Origin: Tritonibacter mobilis
GTDB taxonomy: Bacteria; Pseudomonadota; Alphaproteobacteria; Rhodobacterales; Rhodobacteraceae
DNA: 64,000 nucleotides
Reading direction: 5' to 3'
NCBI RefSeq assembly: GCF_001681715.1
Contig: NZ_LNWY01000006.1
Location: 186,001-250,000 of the forward strand
The notes under the pieces: generated by a model
Databases searched by the model: none
Told to the model about the DNA's origin: nothing
The model's input: only the letters and a program-made list of their open reading frames with translations
Shown here: positions 16,499-28,000 of the stretch, piece after piece
Layout: the number at the start of each line of letters is the position of its first letter
How positions within the stretch are numbered: position 1 is the first letter of the stretch
Translations under genes and position numbers: made by a program

Positions 16499-17256
16499 CA
16501 ATAGGGTCCGGTGTGTTTCAGCGCCTGATTGATCAGATGCTGCTCCCACGCGCGGATCTGACGGGCGAGCACGCGGAAGGGATTTTCAAAGGAATCCACG
16601 GTATCCTCGATGGCGCGTACAAGTGTTTCGGTGAGGCCAAACTTACGATCCACGCGATCCAGCAGGATCGACACGCCAATCCCAACGATGACGGCTGCGA
16701 TCACCGGACCAGCGGCGATTGTCGTCAAAGCGCCCACTGCCATCCCAGCAAGGAAACCCGCCCCGGCGGAAACCGCGAATTTGCCAACATCTGACGCAAT
16801 TGTTCCCAGCAACTGGGTCAGACGCGGATCATTGTCTGACAGCACGTGTTCAACCACGCGCAACGCAGCAAAGGCGACCACTGCGATACCAGTCATGCGC
16901 ACCGCGCCTTTGGCCAGTTGTTTGGAGCCAAGCACGAGTTTGGCAACCTTGGGGTTTGAACTCAGATAGCGTGTGCCGGTCAATGTGGCGCGCTGGCCGG
17001 GGTAGCCTTTGATGATCACGTATTCTTTGCCGTTGACGGATTTGATGTAGGCGCGACCGCTGAGGCCAAGGGTTTGCACAAGTTTCGCAGCGCCTGCGCT
17101 GTCGATCCCTGCGGTGGCCGCCGTAACAAGGTCGATTCCGCTGGCCTCGGCCATATCGTTGTTGATCTCGACAACATAAAGCAGCGTCTCTTCTAACGTG
17201 ATATCGCGGCTGTCGGTTTTAATGGTGCAGTTACCAGTCTGAAGCGTTTCGGGCAT
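16498..17256 (-). CDS. Candidate pore-forming / membrane-acting T6SS effector
   Basis: 252 residues with no signal peptide. A soluble N-terminal part of about 110 residues (including KSVNGKEYVIIKGYPGQR) is followed by Gly/Ala-rich hydrophobic stretches able to insert in membranes: ALRVVEHVL preceded by GIAVVAF (about 120-135), and a long run VSAGAGFLAGMAVGALTT to IVGIGVSILL (about 163-203). The C-terminal helix is amphipathic. The soluble-plus-hidden-hairpin design resembles ion-selective pore-forming T6SS effectors such as Ssp6, but homology was not tested. It sits 50 bp after tssH in the core T6SS operon and is followed by a coupled small membrane protein. Alternative: a structural accessory membrane protein. 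Confidence 0.6.
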   Translation of the reverse strand: MPETLQTGNCTIKTDSRDITLEETLLYVVEINNDMAEASGIDLVTAATAGIDSAGAAKLVQTLGLSGRAYIKSVNGKEYVIIKGYPGQRATLTGTRYLSSNPKVAKLVLGSKQLAKGAVRMTGIAVVAFAALRVVEHVLSDNDPRLTQLLGTIASDVGKFAVSAGAGFLAGMAVGALTTIAAGPVIAAVIVGIGVSILLDRVDRKFGLTETLVRAIEDTVDSFENPFRVLARQIRAWEQHLINQALKHTGPY

Positions 17257-17306
17257 GGGAACTCTCTTGAGGAATAAAGTGGATTGAAAGACCAGTGGGA
17301 AAAAGG

Positions 17307-20030
<2,724 letters not shown>

Positions 20031-20062
20031 GAAACAGGGGCCTCGATTGGGCCGCACACCTG

Positions 20063-21184
20063 TCAGGCGGCGGAGGACTTCAATTCATCTTGGTCAAAGG
20101 GTTCGGGAAGCAGCGGATAGCGGCTCACTTGCAGGTATCCATCGGCGCTGCGTGGTAGGGGGCTGGTCGCGGTCGGGAGGTCGGGCGTGCTGATCGAACC
20201 GACACAGGCGAGCCAACCTACTTGTGTGCTTTTTCCCAGCACGGCGGTCGATATTTGCGGGCGCGGCAGCCATAGCGCGGTTTCAATGTCAAAGGCCTGT
20301 CCGAGATACCAGAACACAATATCCTGAAGCGCCGCGTGATCGGGGCCGCCGGGAAGGAAACGCTGATATTGGGCCAGATCACTGAGCATCACGTGAAGGC
20401 GGATCTTGGCACTGAGGGATTGCACATACCCGCCCAGAACACTGTTCTCACCGAGGGTGCAGCCTTGGGCCCCCAAGAGGCAATGCGCATCTGGTTCGAG
20501 TTCGAGCCAGCAGGGAACGTGCTCTTCGATCCGAAAACGGGCGCGACCGTTGAAATGCAGCTCCAGCATTTGGCGCAGGCGTACGGGGCTTTTGACGCGC
20601 CCGGTTGCCAGTGGTGCCAGATGTAGCTTGGTCATGTCATCGGGGCGCGCCCCGGACCGGTTGGCTGCGGTGCCACAGCCAAGAAGCGATAGAATATAAG
20701 CCTGAAACCGGTCACTATCGGCGTGGTCGAACTGGCTTATTGCCCGGGCATCGGACCATGCGCGGAAAAACAGCTCCTGAAACCGTGCGGTGAAGATGTC
20801 GCAAAAGGCGACGAAGCTCTCGTCCCCGGCAGAGAACCACGACTCAACCTCTTCGGTCCAGTTGAGCGGTAGCGCGCCGAATGCGCCGAACAACCCCATG
20901 AACTGCGCCCGCAGGCGTGGGGTGCTTTGGGTCAGGTCAACACGCGCCACATCGCGGGTGGGAAAGGCAAGGGCCGGGTCTTGACCCAGATGCACGATGG
21001 CATCGCGCAGCCGCTTGTTCTGGCCAATGGCTGGTTTGTGACCTGCACGTCGCTCAAGTTCTCGCAGGAGCGAAAACAGACCAACACCGCTGGCGGCTTT
21101 TTCCTGGTGCTCGCGGCGTTCCAGCGTCTCGCTGACGCGGGTTGCGGCCGGCGAGGCCGCAGCTGAGACGACGTCACCACTCAC
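20063..21184 (-). CDS. tssG: T6SS baseplate protein TssG
   Basis: 373 residues matching TssG (ImpH/VasB). Recognisable parts are the N-terminal GVGLFSLLRELERRAG, the central DIFTARFQELFFRAW, and the C-terminal GKSTQVGWLACVG. TssG forms the baseplate wedge with TssE, TssF and TssK. Start is a GTG whose last bases overlap the tssF stop (GTGA), indicating translational coupling. The first 30 or so residues are Ala/Ser-rich and atypical, so a downstream start cannot be excluded. Confidence 0.93.
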   Translation of the reverse strand: MSGDVVSAAASPAATRVSETLERREHQEKAASGVGLFSLLRELERRAGHKPAIGQNKRLRDAIVHLGQDPALAFPTRDVARVDLTQSTPRLRAQFMGLFGAFGALPLNWTEEVESWFSAGDESFVAFCDIFTARFQELFFRAWSDARAISQFDHADSDRFQAYILSLLGCGTAANRSGARPDDMTKLHLAPLATGRVKSPVRLRQMLELHFNGRARFRIEEHVPCWLELEPDAHCLLGAQGCTLGENSVLGGYVQSLSAKIRLHVMLSDLAQYQRFLPGGPDHAALQDIVFWYLGQAFDIETALWLPRPQISTAVLGKSTQVGWLACVGSISTPDLPTATSPLPRSADGYLQVSRYPLLPEPFDQDELKSSAA

Positions 21185-23109
21185 AACAACGGCCCTGTAC
21201 CAGAGCGGGGCGCAAAGCGCGTGATTTCGCCCCGTTGCAAGCTGTGTATCACCGTTTGGGTGAAGCTGTTGACCGCCGCATATTCGGCAAAGAAATGATC
21301 CAGCACCGCGCCTAAGGGAACGATGCCGGTGCTTTCAAATTCGGTTTCGTCAAAAGTCACGCGGATCAGCAGCCCGCGCGCGGTGTGATATCCGTCTGGT
21401 GCGGCAATGGTGCGGGTCACCGGGGTGCATTCCAGATTGCGCACACCGCTAATTTGCGCCTCGCTGACGCTGTCGGAGAGATCGGCAAAGAGAGAGAGCA
21501 TTTCCCGCAAAGACGCCGCGGACATGCCGCCATCAGGGCTTTGGACGCCAGAGGTGCCGAGCGACAGATAGGACAACAGGCGCCAATAGGTATCCCCAGC
21601 AGTTGTGCGGTGGTTGGCGGTGGTTTCACGGTTTGCAAGGCTGTCACGCGGTGGGGACGGTCCGGCAAGACATTTCAATGCCACGGTCTGGTCGTCGCAT
21701 AGGTGAAAACTCTCGGCGCTGTCCGCGATCGGCAAATATTCCGGCAGATGGCGGTTGGAGCACAAGAGTTTGACCTGCAGCCGATTGGCTGGTTCTTGCT
21801 CCGGTGGCTCGTAGAGGCTGATCAGGGTCTCGGTGCCACGGTAGAGATTGCGCGGGATGCCGTTGCGCTGTTCTGCCAGCGTGCGTCGGCGGGGCTTGCG
21901 CCGCGTGGTGTAATAAAGCGCCTGACGGGCACTGCGCCCCTCGGGTGGCAAGGCATAGAGCGGATGCACCTCGGATTTGCTTTGCCGATCAGTATAATGC
22001 GCCCAGACCTCGGTGATGTGATGCACCTCGTAATGGGTGATCGGCGAGGAATTGGGCGTGATGGTGTATTCGTGGCGCTTGCGGTCCAGATGCAGGTGGC
22101 TCGACATTTCTTCGAACAGATTGACCGCAGGCGCGGCATTGACCGCAAGATCCTGCGGGTCGAGATTTGCCGCCAGCCGTTGCCGTGGGCTGGAAAATTC
22201 AAAAACCAATTGAACCGTGTTGCTGCGCACATGCGGCAGCACATCGCGCAGGCCGGTGAGCCGTAAACCCAGAAACTTGCGCGGGAACACAAAGAACTCG
22301 CGCAGCCGTGCAAACCCATCAAACAAGCGCTTTTGGTGCGGAAAGAGCTGCTCACCTTCGTCAAAGCCAATCTTGTGCAGCTGGTTCGGGGCGAGACGGG
22401 CAAAGACCGGATCACCCTGCGCATTGAGCCAGCGCAGTGAGACCCGCGTACAATCGCAGAAAATCTGCTCGTAGAGAATGGCCGCCTCGTCCATCGGCGC
22501 GGTGAAGTTCAGCGTCAGGCTGTCCATCTCCAGCGTATTTAGCGTCTCGGTGGGGTTTGGTTGGCCGTCGTTGTCGAGGCGCGCCACATCAACCACAAGG
22601 CCCGCTTTGGTGCTGGCGGCGATTTCCTGCCCCAAGGCGCTGATCGGTCCTGCACTGGCATGATAGGTGGCCTGTGTTACGCCAATCGGCCAAACTGTCA
22701 GCGGGGAAGCCAGCGCAAAGCGGCACGACACCCTTTGTTGCGCATCGAGGAAACGGGCGTCCATATACTCGCCTGCCGCAAACGAAAGACCGGATTCGAT
22801 TTCCGGACTGTCGGCCGGGGCCTGCGCCCGGACAAGCATGACGCTGGGGGTCGGAGCGAGTGCATCGGGAAAGATCTGTTCCAGCAACTCGCGGGTGAAG
22901 GTCTGGTATTCCTCATCCATCTTGACCTTCACTTGGGCGGAGAGAAAGGCAGAGCCTTCCAGAAGCCCTGCCACTGCAGGGTCCATATTCTCCTCAAGGA
23001 GGCCACCAAGCCGATCAGCAAGGCCCGGATATTCGCCAGCAAACTCCGCTGCGCGTTCCTTCAGAAGGCCAAGTTCCTGATTATAGGCGTCTCTTAATGC
23101 GCGTCTCAT
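21181..23109 (-). CDS. tssF: T6SS baseplate protein TssF
   Basis: 642 residues, typical of TssF (ImpG/VasA). The N-terminus ALRDAYNQELGLLKERAAEF is the family hallmark, followed by FAGEYPGLADRLGG and DPAVAGLLEGSAFL. TssF is the major wedge subunit of the T6SS baseplate, paired with TssG. Its ATG overlaps the tssE stop (ATGA) and its stop overlaps the tssG start, so tssE-F-G are translated in tandem. Confidence 0.96.
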   Translation of the reverse strand: MRRALRDAYNQELGLLKERAAEFAGEYPGLADRLGGLLEENMDPAVAGLLEGSAFLSAQVKVKMDEEYQTFTRELLEQIFPDALAPTPSVMLVRAQAPADSPEIESGLSFAAGEYMDARFLDAQQRVSCRFALASPLTVWPIGVTQATYHASAGPISALGQEIAASTKAGLVVDVARLDNDGQPNPTETLNTLEMDSLTLNFTAPMDEAAILYEQIFCDCTRVSLRWLNAQGDPVFARLAPNQLHKIGFDEGEQLFPHQKRLFDGFARLREFFVFPRKFLGLRLTGLRDVLPHVRSNTVQLVFEFSSPRQRLAANLDPQDLAVNAAPAVNLFEEMSSHLHLDRKRHEYTITPNSSPITHYEVHHITEVWAHYTDRQSKSEVHPLYALPPEGRSARQALYYTTRRKPRRRTLAEQRNGIPRNLYRGTETLISLYEPPEQEPANRLQVKLLCSNRHLPEYLPIADSAESFHLCDDQTVALKCLAGPSPPRDSLANRETTANHRTTAGDTYWRLLSYLSLGTSGVQSPDGGMSAASLREMLSLFADLSDSVSEAQISGVRNLECTPVTRTIAAPDGYHTARGLLIRVTFDETEFESTGIVPLGAVLDHFFAEYAAVNSFTQTVIHSLQRGEITRFAPRSGTGPLL

Positions 23110-23699
23110 GCGTTCACCCGCAGGTGAGAGAGGGACATTTTGCCCGCGCCGAGGTCGATTTCAGCGTCAAAATCCAGAGATACATCGACGGGGTCGCCGA
23201 GCATTTCAGCGGTCACAAACACTGCAAGGTGATGCGTCTTACCATTGCTGGTATCGCGGATCTGGACGTCCAGACTCTCTGCGATCAATCGCGGTTCGAA
23301 CCGGATCAGAGACTCGCGCAGCGTTGCCACCACTGCAGGCGTATTAAGAGCGACTTTGCCAAGTCCGCTGAGATCGCGAAACCCGTAGTTGACGATAGAG
23401 TCGGCCACATGCGGTGCATCGTCCAATGGACAGATCGCCTCAAGGTGGATGGTATTGAGAAGGGCCGCCAGATCAGCCTCAAGATGCTGTCGCAACTCTG
23501 TTTCCGAGACGCCAAAGCGGCGTTGTTTGCGCGCAGAGGTCAGCTTTGTGATGCCATCACCGGATATTTCGCGACGGTGATGCGCGTCCTTTTCATTGTG
23601 AGACGCCCGAAAGACCTGCAGGATCGACGTCTTTGCCTTGCGGCCCGTTTGCCAGCGGGGATCATCGGTTTCAGAATTGTCCGCATCGCCGCGCCGCAT
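23106..23699 (-). CDS. tssE: T6SS baseplate protein TssE (gp25-like)
   Basis: 197 residues with the gp25-like lysozyme-fold domain: LRQHLEADLAALLNTIHLEA, YGFRDLSGLG, and the end VDVSLDFDAEIDLGAGK. The internal ATG at 23699 (MRRGDADN) is preferred because AGAAGG lies about 8 nt upstream; the frame is open to 23768. TssE links the baseplate to the sheath and starts its polymerisation. It lies downstream of hcp, separated by a very stable hairpin, and overlaps tssF by 4 bp. Confidence 0.93.
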   Translation of the reverse strand: MRRGDADNSETDDPRWQTGRKAKTSILQVFRASHNEKDAHHRREISGDGITKLTSARKQRRFGVSETELRQHLEADLAALLNTIHLEAICPLDDAPHVADSIVNYGFRDLSGLGKVALNTPAVVATLRESLIRFEPRLIAESLDVQIRDTSNGKTHHLAVFVTAEMLGDPVDVSLDFDAEIDLGAGKMSLSHLRVNA

Positions 23700-23780
23700 G
23701 TTTGTACCTTCTGCACCGGGACTAAAAATAACGTGGAGCGTCGGGTCCGTTGCAATAACACGGGCCAATCTGCTCGAAAG

Positions 23781-23807
23781 GGGAGGGCCGCAGGACGCGG
23801 CCCTCCC
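23781..23807 (-). terminator. Very stable hairpin between hcp and tssE (partial terminator / mRNA stabiliser)
   Basis: A perfect 11-bp GC-rich stem (GGGAGGGCCGC at 23781-23791, GCGGCCCTCCC at 23797-23807) with a 5-nt loop, 31 bp past the hcp stop. On the minus-strand transcript it is not followed by a U run, so it is more likely an attenuator or 3'-end-protecting structure than a full terminator. Confidence 0.7.
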
Positions 23808-23837
23808 GAAAATCCGTAGAACCGAAAGAGGGCGGTC

Positions 23838-24335
23838 TTACTTGCCCCATTCCTTGTTCTCGGCGATTTCCCAACCTGCGAGGCTCTCGGGGCCAGCGGC
23901 ACCGGACTGCTCTTGGAAGGTGTAGGTCACCTGGAAGCGGCGGAAGTTCAGGGTCAGGGTTTCCTGAACGCGGTCCAGGCCATCCTTGCTGCCACCGGTC
24001 TGGTAGTTGGTGATCATCACGTCTTCGAAGTCGATTTTGAGGTAATCGACAGGAGCGGTGCCGCCAGATTTGCGAACCACCAGCTGGCCGGACTTAATAT
24101 GTTCGCCCGAGCAGCAGCGCTTGATCAGGTCATGCGTCGCTTTATCGACGTATTTGGTGACCTGAATGTCCTGCACGTCGACTTTACCGCCGCCGCCGCC
24201 GCCGCCCATGTGGGTGGTGCCGGACTGAGACATGGACCAGCCCCAGGACAGGATGTCGATCCAGTCTTTATGTTTGTCATCCTGGCATTCGCCAACGATG
24301 CCGTTGTCAAGTTTCAAAAAACAATCAATCGCCAT
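23838..24335 (-). CDS. hcp: T6SS inner-tube protein Hcp (TssD)
   Basis: 165 residues, the standard Hcp size. It begins MAIDCFLKLDNGIVGECQD, contains DWIDILSWGWSMSQSG and VQDIQVTKYVDKAT, and ends with the TYTFQEQ strand. Hcp hexamers stack into the secreted inner tube. An unusually strong ribosome site AAGGAG (24343-24348) lies 7 nt upstream, in line with the high Hcp demand, and a stable hairpin follows. A run of seven Gly codons (24186-24206) sits in the loop after the first strands. It is the only hcp in the window. Confidence 0.97.
   Translation of the reverse strand: MAIDCFLKLDNGIVGECQDDKHKDWIDILSWGWSMSQSGTTHMGGGGGGGKVDVQDIQVTKYVDKATHDLIKRCCSGEHIKSGQLVVRKSGGTAPVDYLKIDFEDVMITNYQTGGSKDGLDRVQETLTLNFRRFQVTYTFQEQSGAAGPESLAGWEIAENKEWGK
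24186..24206 (-). repeat. Trinucleotide (GGC) run inside hcp
   Basis: Six GGC and one GGT codon in a row encode seven consecutive glycines. Triplet runs can change length by slippage without a frameshift. Confidence 0.85.
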
Positions 24336-24385
24336 GAAATAACTCCTTTAGGCGCTACATATCGCTCTCCAGGGGGGAAAACGAA

Positions 24386-25879
24386 TTACTTCCCAGATGG
24401 CAGTTTCGACACAAGGCTCATGCCGATATCCATACCTTCCATCTGGAAATGAGGTTTGAGGAAAAACTTGCCCTGATAGTAGCCGGGGTTCAGTTCGTCC
24501 TCGACAACTTCTACTTTGGCTCCGGCCAGTGGCTTTTTGGCCTTTTCCATCTCGCTTGCGCTTTCCGGGTTGCCGGAGACGTATTTATTCACCCATGCCT
24601 GCAGGTCACGCTGAAGCTGCGAGACATCCGGGCTTTGACCGATTTTGTCGCGCACCATCGCCTTCAGATAGTGGCTGAAGCGCGATACGGCAAAGATGTA
24701 GGGAATGCGCGAGGACATGTTGTCCGACGCGGTCGCCTGATCGTCGACGTAGGTCTTGGGTCGATAGAGGCTCTGAGCGCCGATGAAGGCAGCCTTATCG
24801 GTGTGCTGGCGGTGGATCAGGCCAATCAGGCCCGCCTTGCTCAACTCGCCTTCGCGACGGTCGGTGATCGACACTTCGGTGGGGCACTTCAGATCCTTGG
24901 CACCATCGCCGGTATCGAACACATGGGTCGGCAGGTTCGCCACTTCACCACCGGAGGTGACGCCGCGGATGCGGACAGTCCAGCCGTGTTCCTTGAATGC
25001 GCGGTTGATGTTGGCCGCCATCGCATGGGCGGAGTTCATCCACGCATATTGCGTGCCTGCGTGACCGTCGGTTTCTTCTTCGAAGTTGAACTCTTCAACC
25101 ACGGAATTGGAGTTCTGGCTGTAGGGTTCACGCGACAGGACGCGGGGCAGGGTCAGCGCAACGAAACGAGAGTTCTCGCTGTCGCGCAGGCTGTTCCACT
25201 GGGCGTATTCCGGTGTCTCGAAGATTTCAGAAAGATCCGGCGGAGCAGAAATTTCGTTCCAGTCGTCAAGCCCGAGAAGATTGGGCGAGGCACCAGAAAT
25301 GAAGGGCGCAAGCGCGGCCTCGGAAATCTTGCCGATGGAGTTCAGAAGGTTCACATCCGGCGAGGAGTGATCGAAGTGATAATCGCCGACCAAGCAGCCG
25401 AAAGGTTTACCGCCGAGCGTGCCGAGGTTTTGCTCGTACACAATGTTGAACAGCGGAGATTTGTCCCATTTGGCACCGGGGAAACGACGCATCATTCCCT
25501 GCAGTTCCTTTTTGGAGACGTTCAGTACCTTCACACGCAACGTCGCATCGGTCTCAGCGTTGTTGAGCGTATAGGCAAGCCCGCGCCAGCTGGCTTCGAA
25601 CTGCTGGAATTCTTCGTTGTGGATGATCGCGTTCATCTGGTCGGACAGCTTTTTGTCCAGTTTCGCCAGCATTGCGTCCACGGTATCGATCATATCTTCG
25701 GCGACCACGGATTGATCGTCGAGCGCTTCACGCACCAATGCCACAACCGCGTTATCGACTTCTTGTGCGGCGATATCGGTGCGCGGTTTGATCGTCTGTT
25801 TCAGAATGTCGGAGAACTCCGACAGTTCATCCAGTTCTGCGGCGCCTTCGCCAGCCTGTACCTGTGCTTCGTTGTCCAT
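24386..25879 (-). CDS. tssC: T6SS sheath large subunit TssC (VipB)
   Basis: About 497 residues. Family marks: FQQFEASWRGLAYTLNNAE, LFNIVYEQNLGTLGGKPFG, LGDY-type VGDYHFDH, and the end GMDIGMSLVSKLPSGK. TssC pairs with TssB to form the contractile sheath. ATG at 25879 chosen; an in-frame GTG at 25888 is possible. It lies between tssB and hcp in the conserved tssB-tssC-hcp order. Confidence 0.97.
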   Translation of the reverse strand: MDNEAQVQAGEGAAELDELSEFSDILKQTIKPRTDIAAQEVDNAVVALVREALDDQSVVAEDMIDTVDAMLAKLDKKLSDQMNAIIHNEEFQQFEASWRGLAYTLNNAETDATLRVKVLNVSKKELQGMMRRFPGAKWDKSPLFNIVYEQNLGTLGGKPFGCLVGDYHFDHSSPDVNLLNSIGKISEAALAPFISGASPNLLGLDDWNEISAPPDLSEIFETPEYAQWNSLRDSENSRFVALTLPRVLSREPYSQNSNSVVEEFNFEEETDGHAGTQYAWMNSAHAMAANINRAFKEHGWTVRIRGVTSGGEVANLPTHVFDTGDGAKDLKCPTEVSITDRREGELSKAGLIGLIHRQHTDKAAFIGAQSLYRPKTYVDDQATASDNMSSRIPYIFAVSRFSHYLKAMVRDKIGQSPDVSQLQRDLQAWVNKYVSGNPESASEMEKAKKPLAGAKVEVVEDELNPGYYQGKFFLKPHFQMEGMDIGMSLVSKLPSGK

Positions 25880-25915
25880 ATGTGTCACCTGTCCCTGTCC
25901 GAACGCTCAGTGCGC

Positions 25916-26440
25916 TCAGGCGTCCTCGCCATCGGTTTCTTCTTTTGCGGCACGTTCCGCCAGCGCTGCCATCAGCTCTGGGTCTTCCAACAATTTCTTG
26001 AGGTGGTCCTGCGCCTTGGGCTTGGACGCCATGTAGCGCTGCAGGTTTGCAAGCTGTTCACGCGCTTCCAGCAGTTTTTTCAGCGCCGGAACCTGACGCG
26101 CGATGGCCGCAGGCTCAAGATCAGCAAGGCTTTCGAATTTAAGCTCAACGCCCAGCTTTTCACCGCCATCACCGCTCAGGCGGTTTTCGGCCATGAAGGT
26201 CATGCCCGGCTGCAGTGACGCCATGTAGTCATCTACGGTGTCTTTGGTCACATCCGCAAAGGTGCGCTCTTCGACGGGCGCTTTTTCGACGCCGGGGGTG
26301 TTGCCGGACAGATCCGACATGACACCCATGACGAAGGGCAACTCGACCATTTGTTCGCTGTCGAAAGGATCCTCATATTGGATCTGCACGCGTGGCGGAC
26401 GGTTGCGTTTGATGAAGCTGGAACCTGAATCTGAGGCCAT
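25916..26440 (-). CDS. tssB: T6SS sheath small subunit TssB (VipA)
   Basis: 174 residues. Family marks: SGSSFIKRNRPPRVQIQYE near the N-terminus, ELPFVMGVMSDLSG (about 34-47), and RQVPALKKLLEAREQL. TssB binds TssC in the sheath. Good ribosome site GGGAG 9 nt before the ATG. A 108-bp leader containing a palindrome separates it from tssA. Confidence 0.97.
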   Translation of the reverse strand: MASDSGSSFIKRNRPPRVQIQYEDPFDSEQMVELPFVMGVMSDLSGNTPGVEKAPVEERTFADVTKDTVDDYMASLQPGMTFMAENRLSGDGGEKLGVELKFESLADLEPAAIARQVPALKKLLEAREQLANLQRYMASKPKAQDHLKKLLEDPELMAALAERAAKEETDGEDA

Positions 26441-26461
26441 GCTGGCTACTCCCGTTAGGTG

Positions 26462-26478
26462 CGGTTCATGCTGAACCG
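26462..26478. promoter_or_regulatory. Palindrome in the tssA-tssB intergenic leader
   Basis: CGGTTCA-TGC-TGAACCG is a perfect 7-bp inverted repeat with a 3-nt centre, 22 bp upstream of the tssB start. It could be an operator or a short RNA hairpin in the tssB leader. Confidence 0.4.
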
Positions 26479-26548
26479 GAAGATTGTTGTGTGCCCCGCG
26501 AGGGCTAATGTGCGTCGCAATGACGAGGATCTATATGCTTTTGCCATC

Positions 26549-27907
26549 TCAGGCTGTGTTCTCCTGAGGTATAAGTTCTTCAATCAGAGATTGAAAGTCC
26601 ATATCCAGATAGCTTTGAGCACGTTTCAGAAGAACCGGGACCGGGCTGGAGCGTTCGGTCTGGCGGAAATACACTTCGACCGATTGCAAGGCCTGAGCGG
26701 CCTGAGCAGCAGAGGCGATTTTTGGATCAGGGCCGGGATCTTGCGGCAATTCAGTCGCCGCATCCGAGGTATCGGGCAGCGCGCCGCTCAGTTCCGCCAA
26801 GCGATCCGCGCCCAGCAAAAATCCTGTTGGTGCACCAAAATCTACAACTGCCGCGGATGCTTGTGACGGCAACAAAGCTTGCAGCGCCTCAACCAGAGGT
26901 TTGCCGATCAGCAGGCGCGCCTGTGTCACCAAGAGCAAAGCCGCAGAGGAGGGCTCGTTCTTGCGATAGTAGATTTCGCAGGATTCCAGCACTCTTCGCG
27001 CGTGCAGTTGGCTGACGATTTGCACCGGTGTGCGCAGCGGCTCAACATTGGCCGTGCGGGCCGTGGCGAGTGCAGGCGGGGCCTGCAGATCAGGTTTTTC
27101 AGCGGCGATTTCTGCGGGCGCAGGCGCGGGTGCTGCGCTTGTGGCCAAGTCGGGGCGCGCGGTGGTCAGCACGTCCAAGATTTCATCGAGAACTGCAAAA
27201 AGCTGCTCGAAATTCGGCTGAAACGGTGTCGCTGGATGAGTCGTACAGGCGGACTTTATCCGCGACGCGGCCGAGCGGATTGTCGTGAAATCCTGATGGG
27301 CATCTTCCACCTGCTTCTTGTTGCCCGGATTGGTCAATGCATCCAGCAGGGGCTTGAGCTCGATTTCGGATTCATGCTCGAGCGGCGCATTTTCACCTTT
27401 GGCCACGCGGATTTTTCGCAGAGTAACCTCGGTGGTGCCAGTGAGCCCCATGAACATCAATGGCTGCACCACTGTGACCGTCTGGTTCAGGTCATTGATC
27501 GCATCACGACGCTCGGCGGGACCATCTTCAAGAGACGGGTGGACCGCATCTGGCAAGGTTTCCAGCAAGGTCGCCATGGCCTCGACGGTATCGCGCAACG
27601 CGCTGCGATTACCCGCCAACGCATCCCACTGGGCCTGCAAGGACAGCAAACGAAGATCGCGCGTGCGGTCTAGCAGCGCATCGATTTCGCGTGTCTCTGC
27701 CCGGTGATCGACGTCCTTGGGATCAAACAGGCGATCAGGGGAGCGACTGCCATCAGGGCGCTCCACGCCCGGTTGCATGTAGAAACCGGGTAGCCGTCCG
27801 ACCGCACCAAAGTAATACTCCTCGTATGCCGGATCAAAACTTGCGTTGAGGTCCGGCCCGCAGGGCAAATCGTCTGAGAGAGGTGTGGCGCGCGCGCTGG
27901 TGCGCAT
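26549..27907 (-). CDS. tssA: T6SS protein TssA with ImpA_N domain
   Basis: About 452 residues. The N-terminal ImpA-type domain shows CGPDLNASFDPAYEE, then LSLQAQWDALAG-type helices (DLRLLSLQAQWDALAG) and GLTGTTEVTLRKIRVAKG. TssA proteins prime and cap the growing tube and sheath. The C-terminal half has two similar segments (VLESCEIYYRKNEPSSAALL and ALQSVEVYFRQTERSSPVPV), an internal repeat. ATG at 27907 preferred to TTG at 27910. It lies between tagH and tssB. Confidence 0.9.
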   Translation of the reverse strand: MRTSARATPLSDDLPCGPDLNASFDPAYEEYYFGAVGRLPGFYMQPGVERPDGSRSPDRLFDPKDVDHRAETREIDALLDRTRDLRLLSLQAQWDALAGNRSALRDTVEAMATLLETLPDAVHPSLEDGPAERRDAINDLNQTVTVVQPLMFMGLTGTTEVTLRKIRVAKGENAPLEHESEIELKPLLDALTNPGNKKQVEDAHQDFTTIRSAASRIKSACTTHPATPFQPNFEQLFAVLDEILDVLTTARPDLATSAAPAPAPAEIAAEKPDLQAPPALATARTANVEPLRTPVQIVSQLHARRVLESCEIYYRKNEPSSAALLLVTQARLLIGKPLVEALQALLPSQASAAVVDFGAPTGFLLGADRLAELSGALPDTSDAATELPQDPGPDPKIASAAQAAQALQSVEVYFRQTERSSPVPVLLKRAQSYLDMDFQSLIEELIPQENTA

Positions 27908-28000
27908 CAATCAATCCTATTTTTTTGTAACCCAGAGTTTTCACTTCGAAATTCTTGGGGTGAAGTTAATCAACTATGGAGTGTCGTCAAGGGTGACGGT

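Noticed and set aside
24449-26218. 589-codon plus-strand frame opposite tssC/tssB
   Set aside because: It covers two certain genes on the other strand and shows no family pattern.
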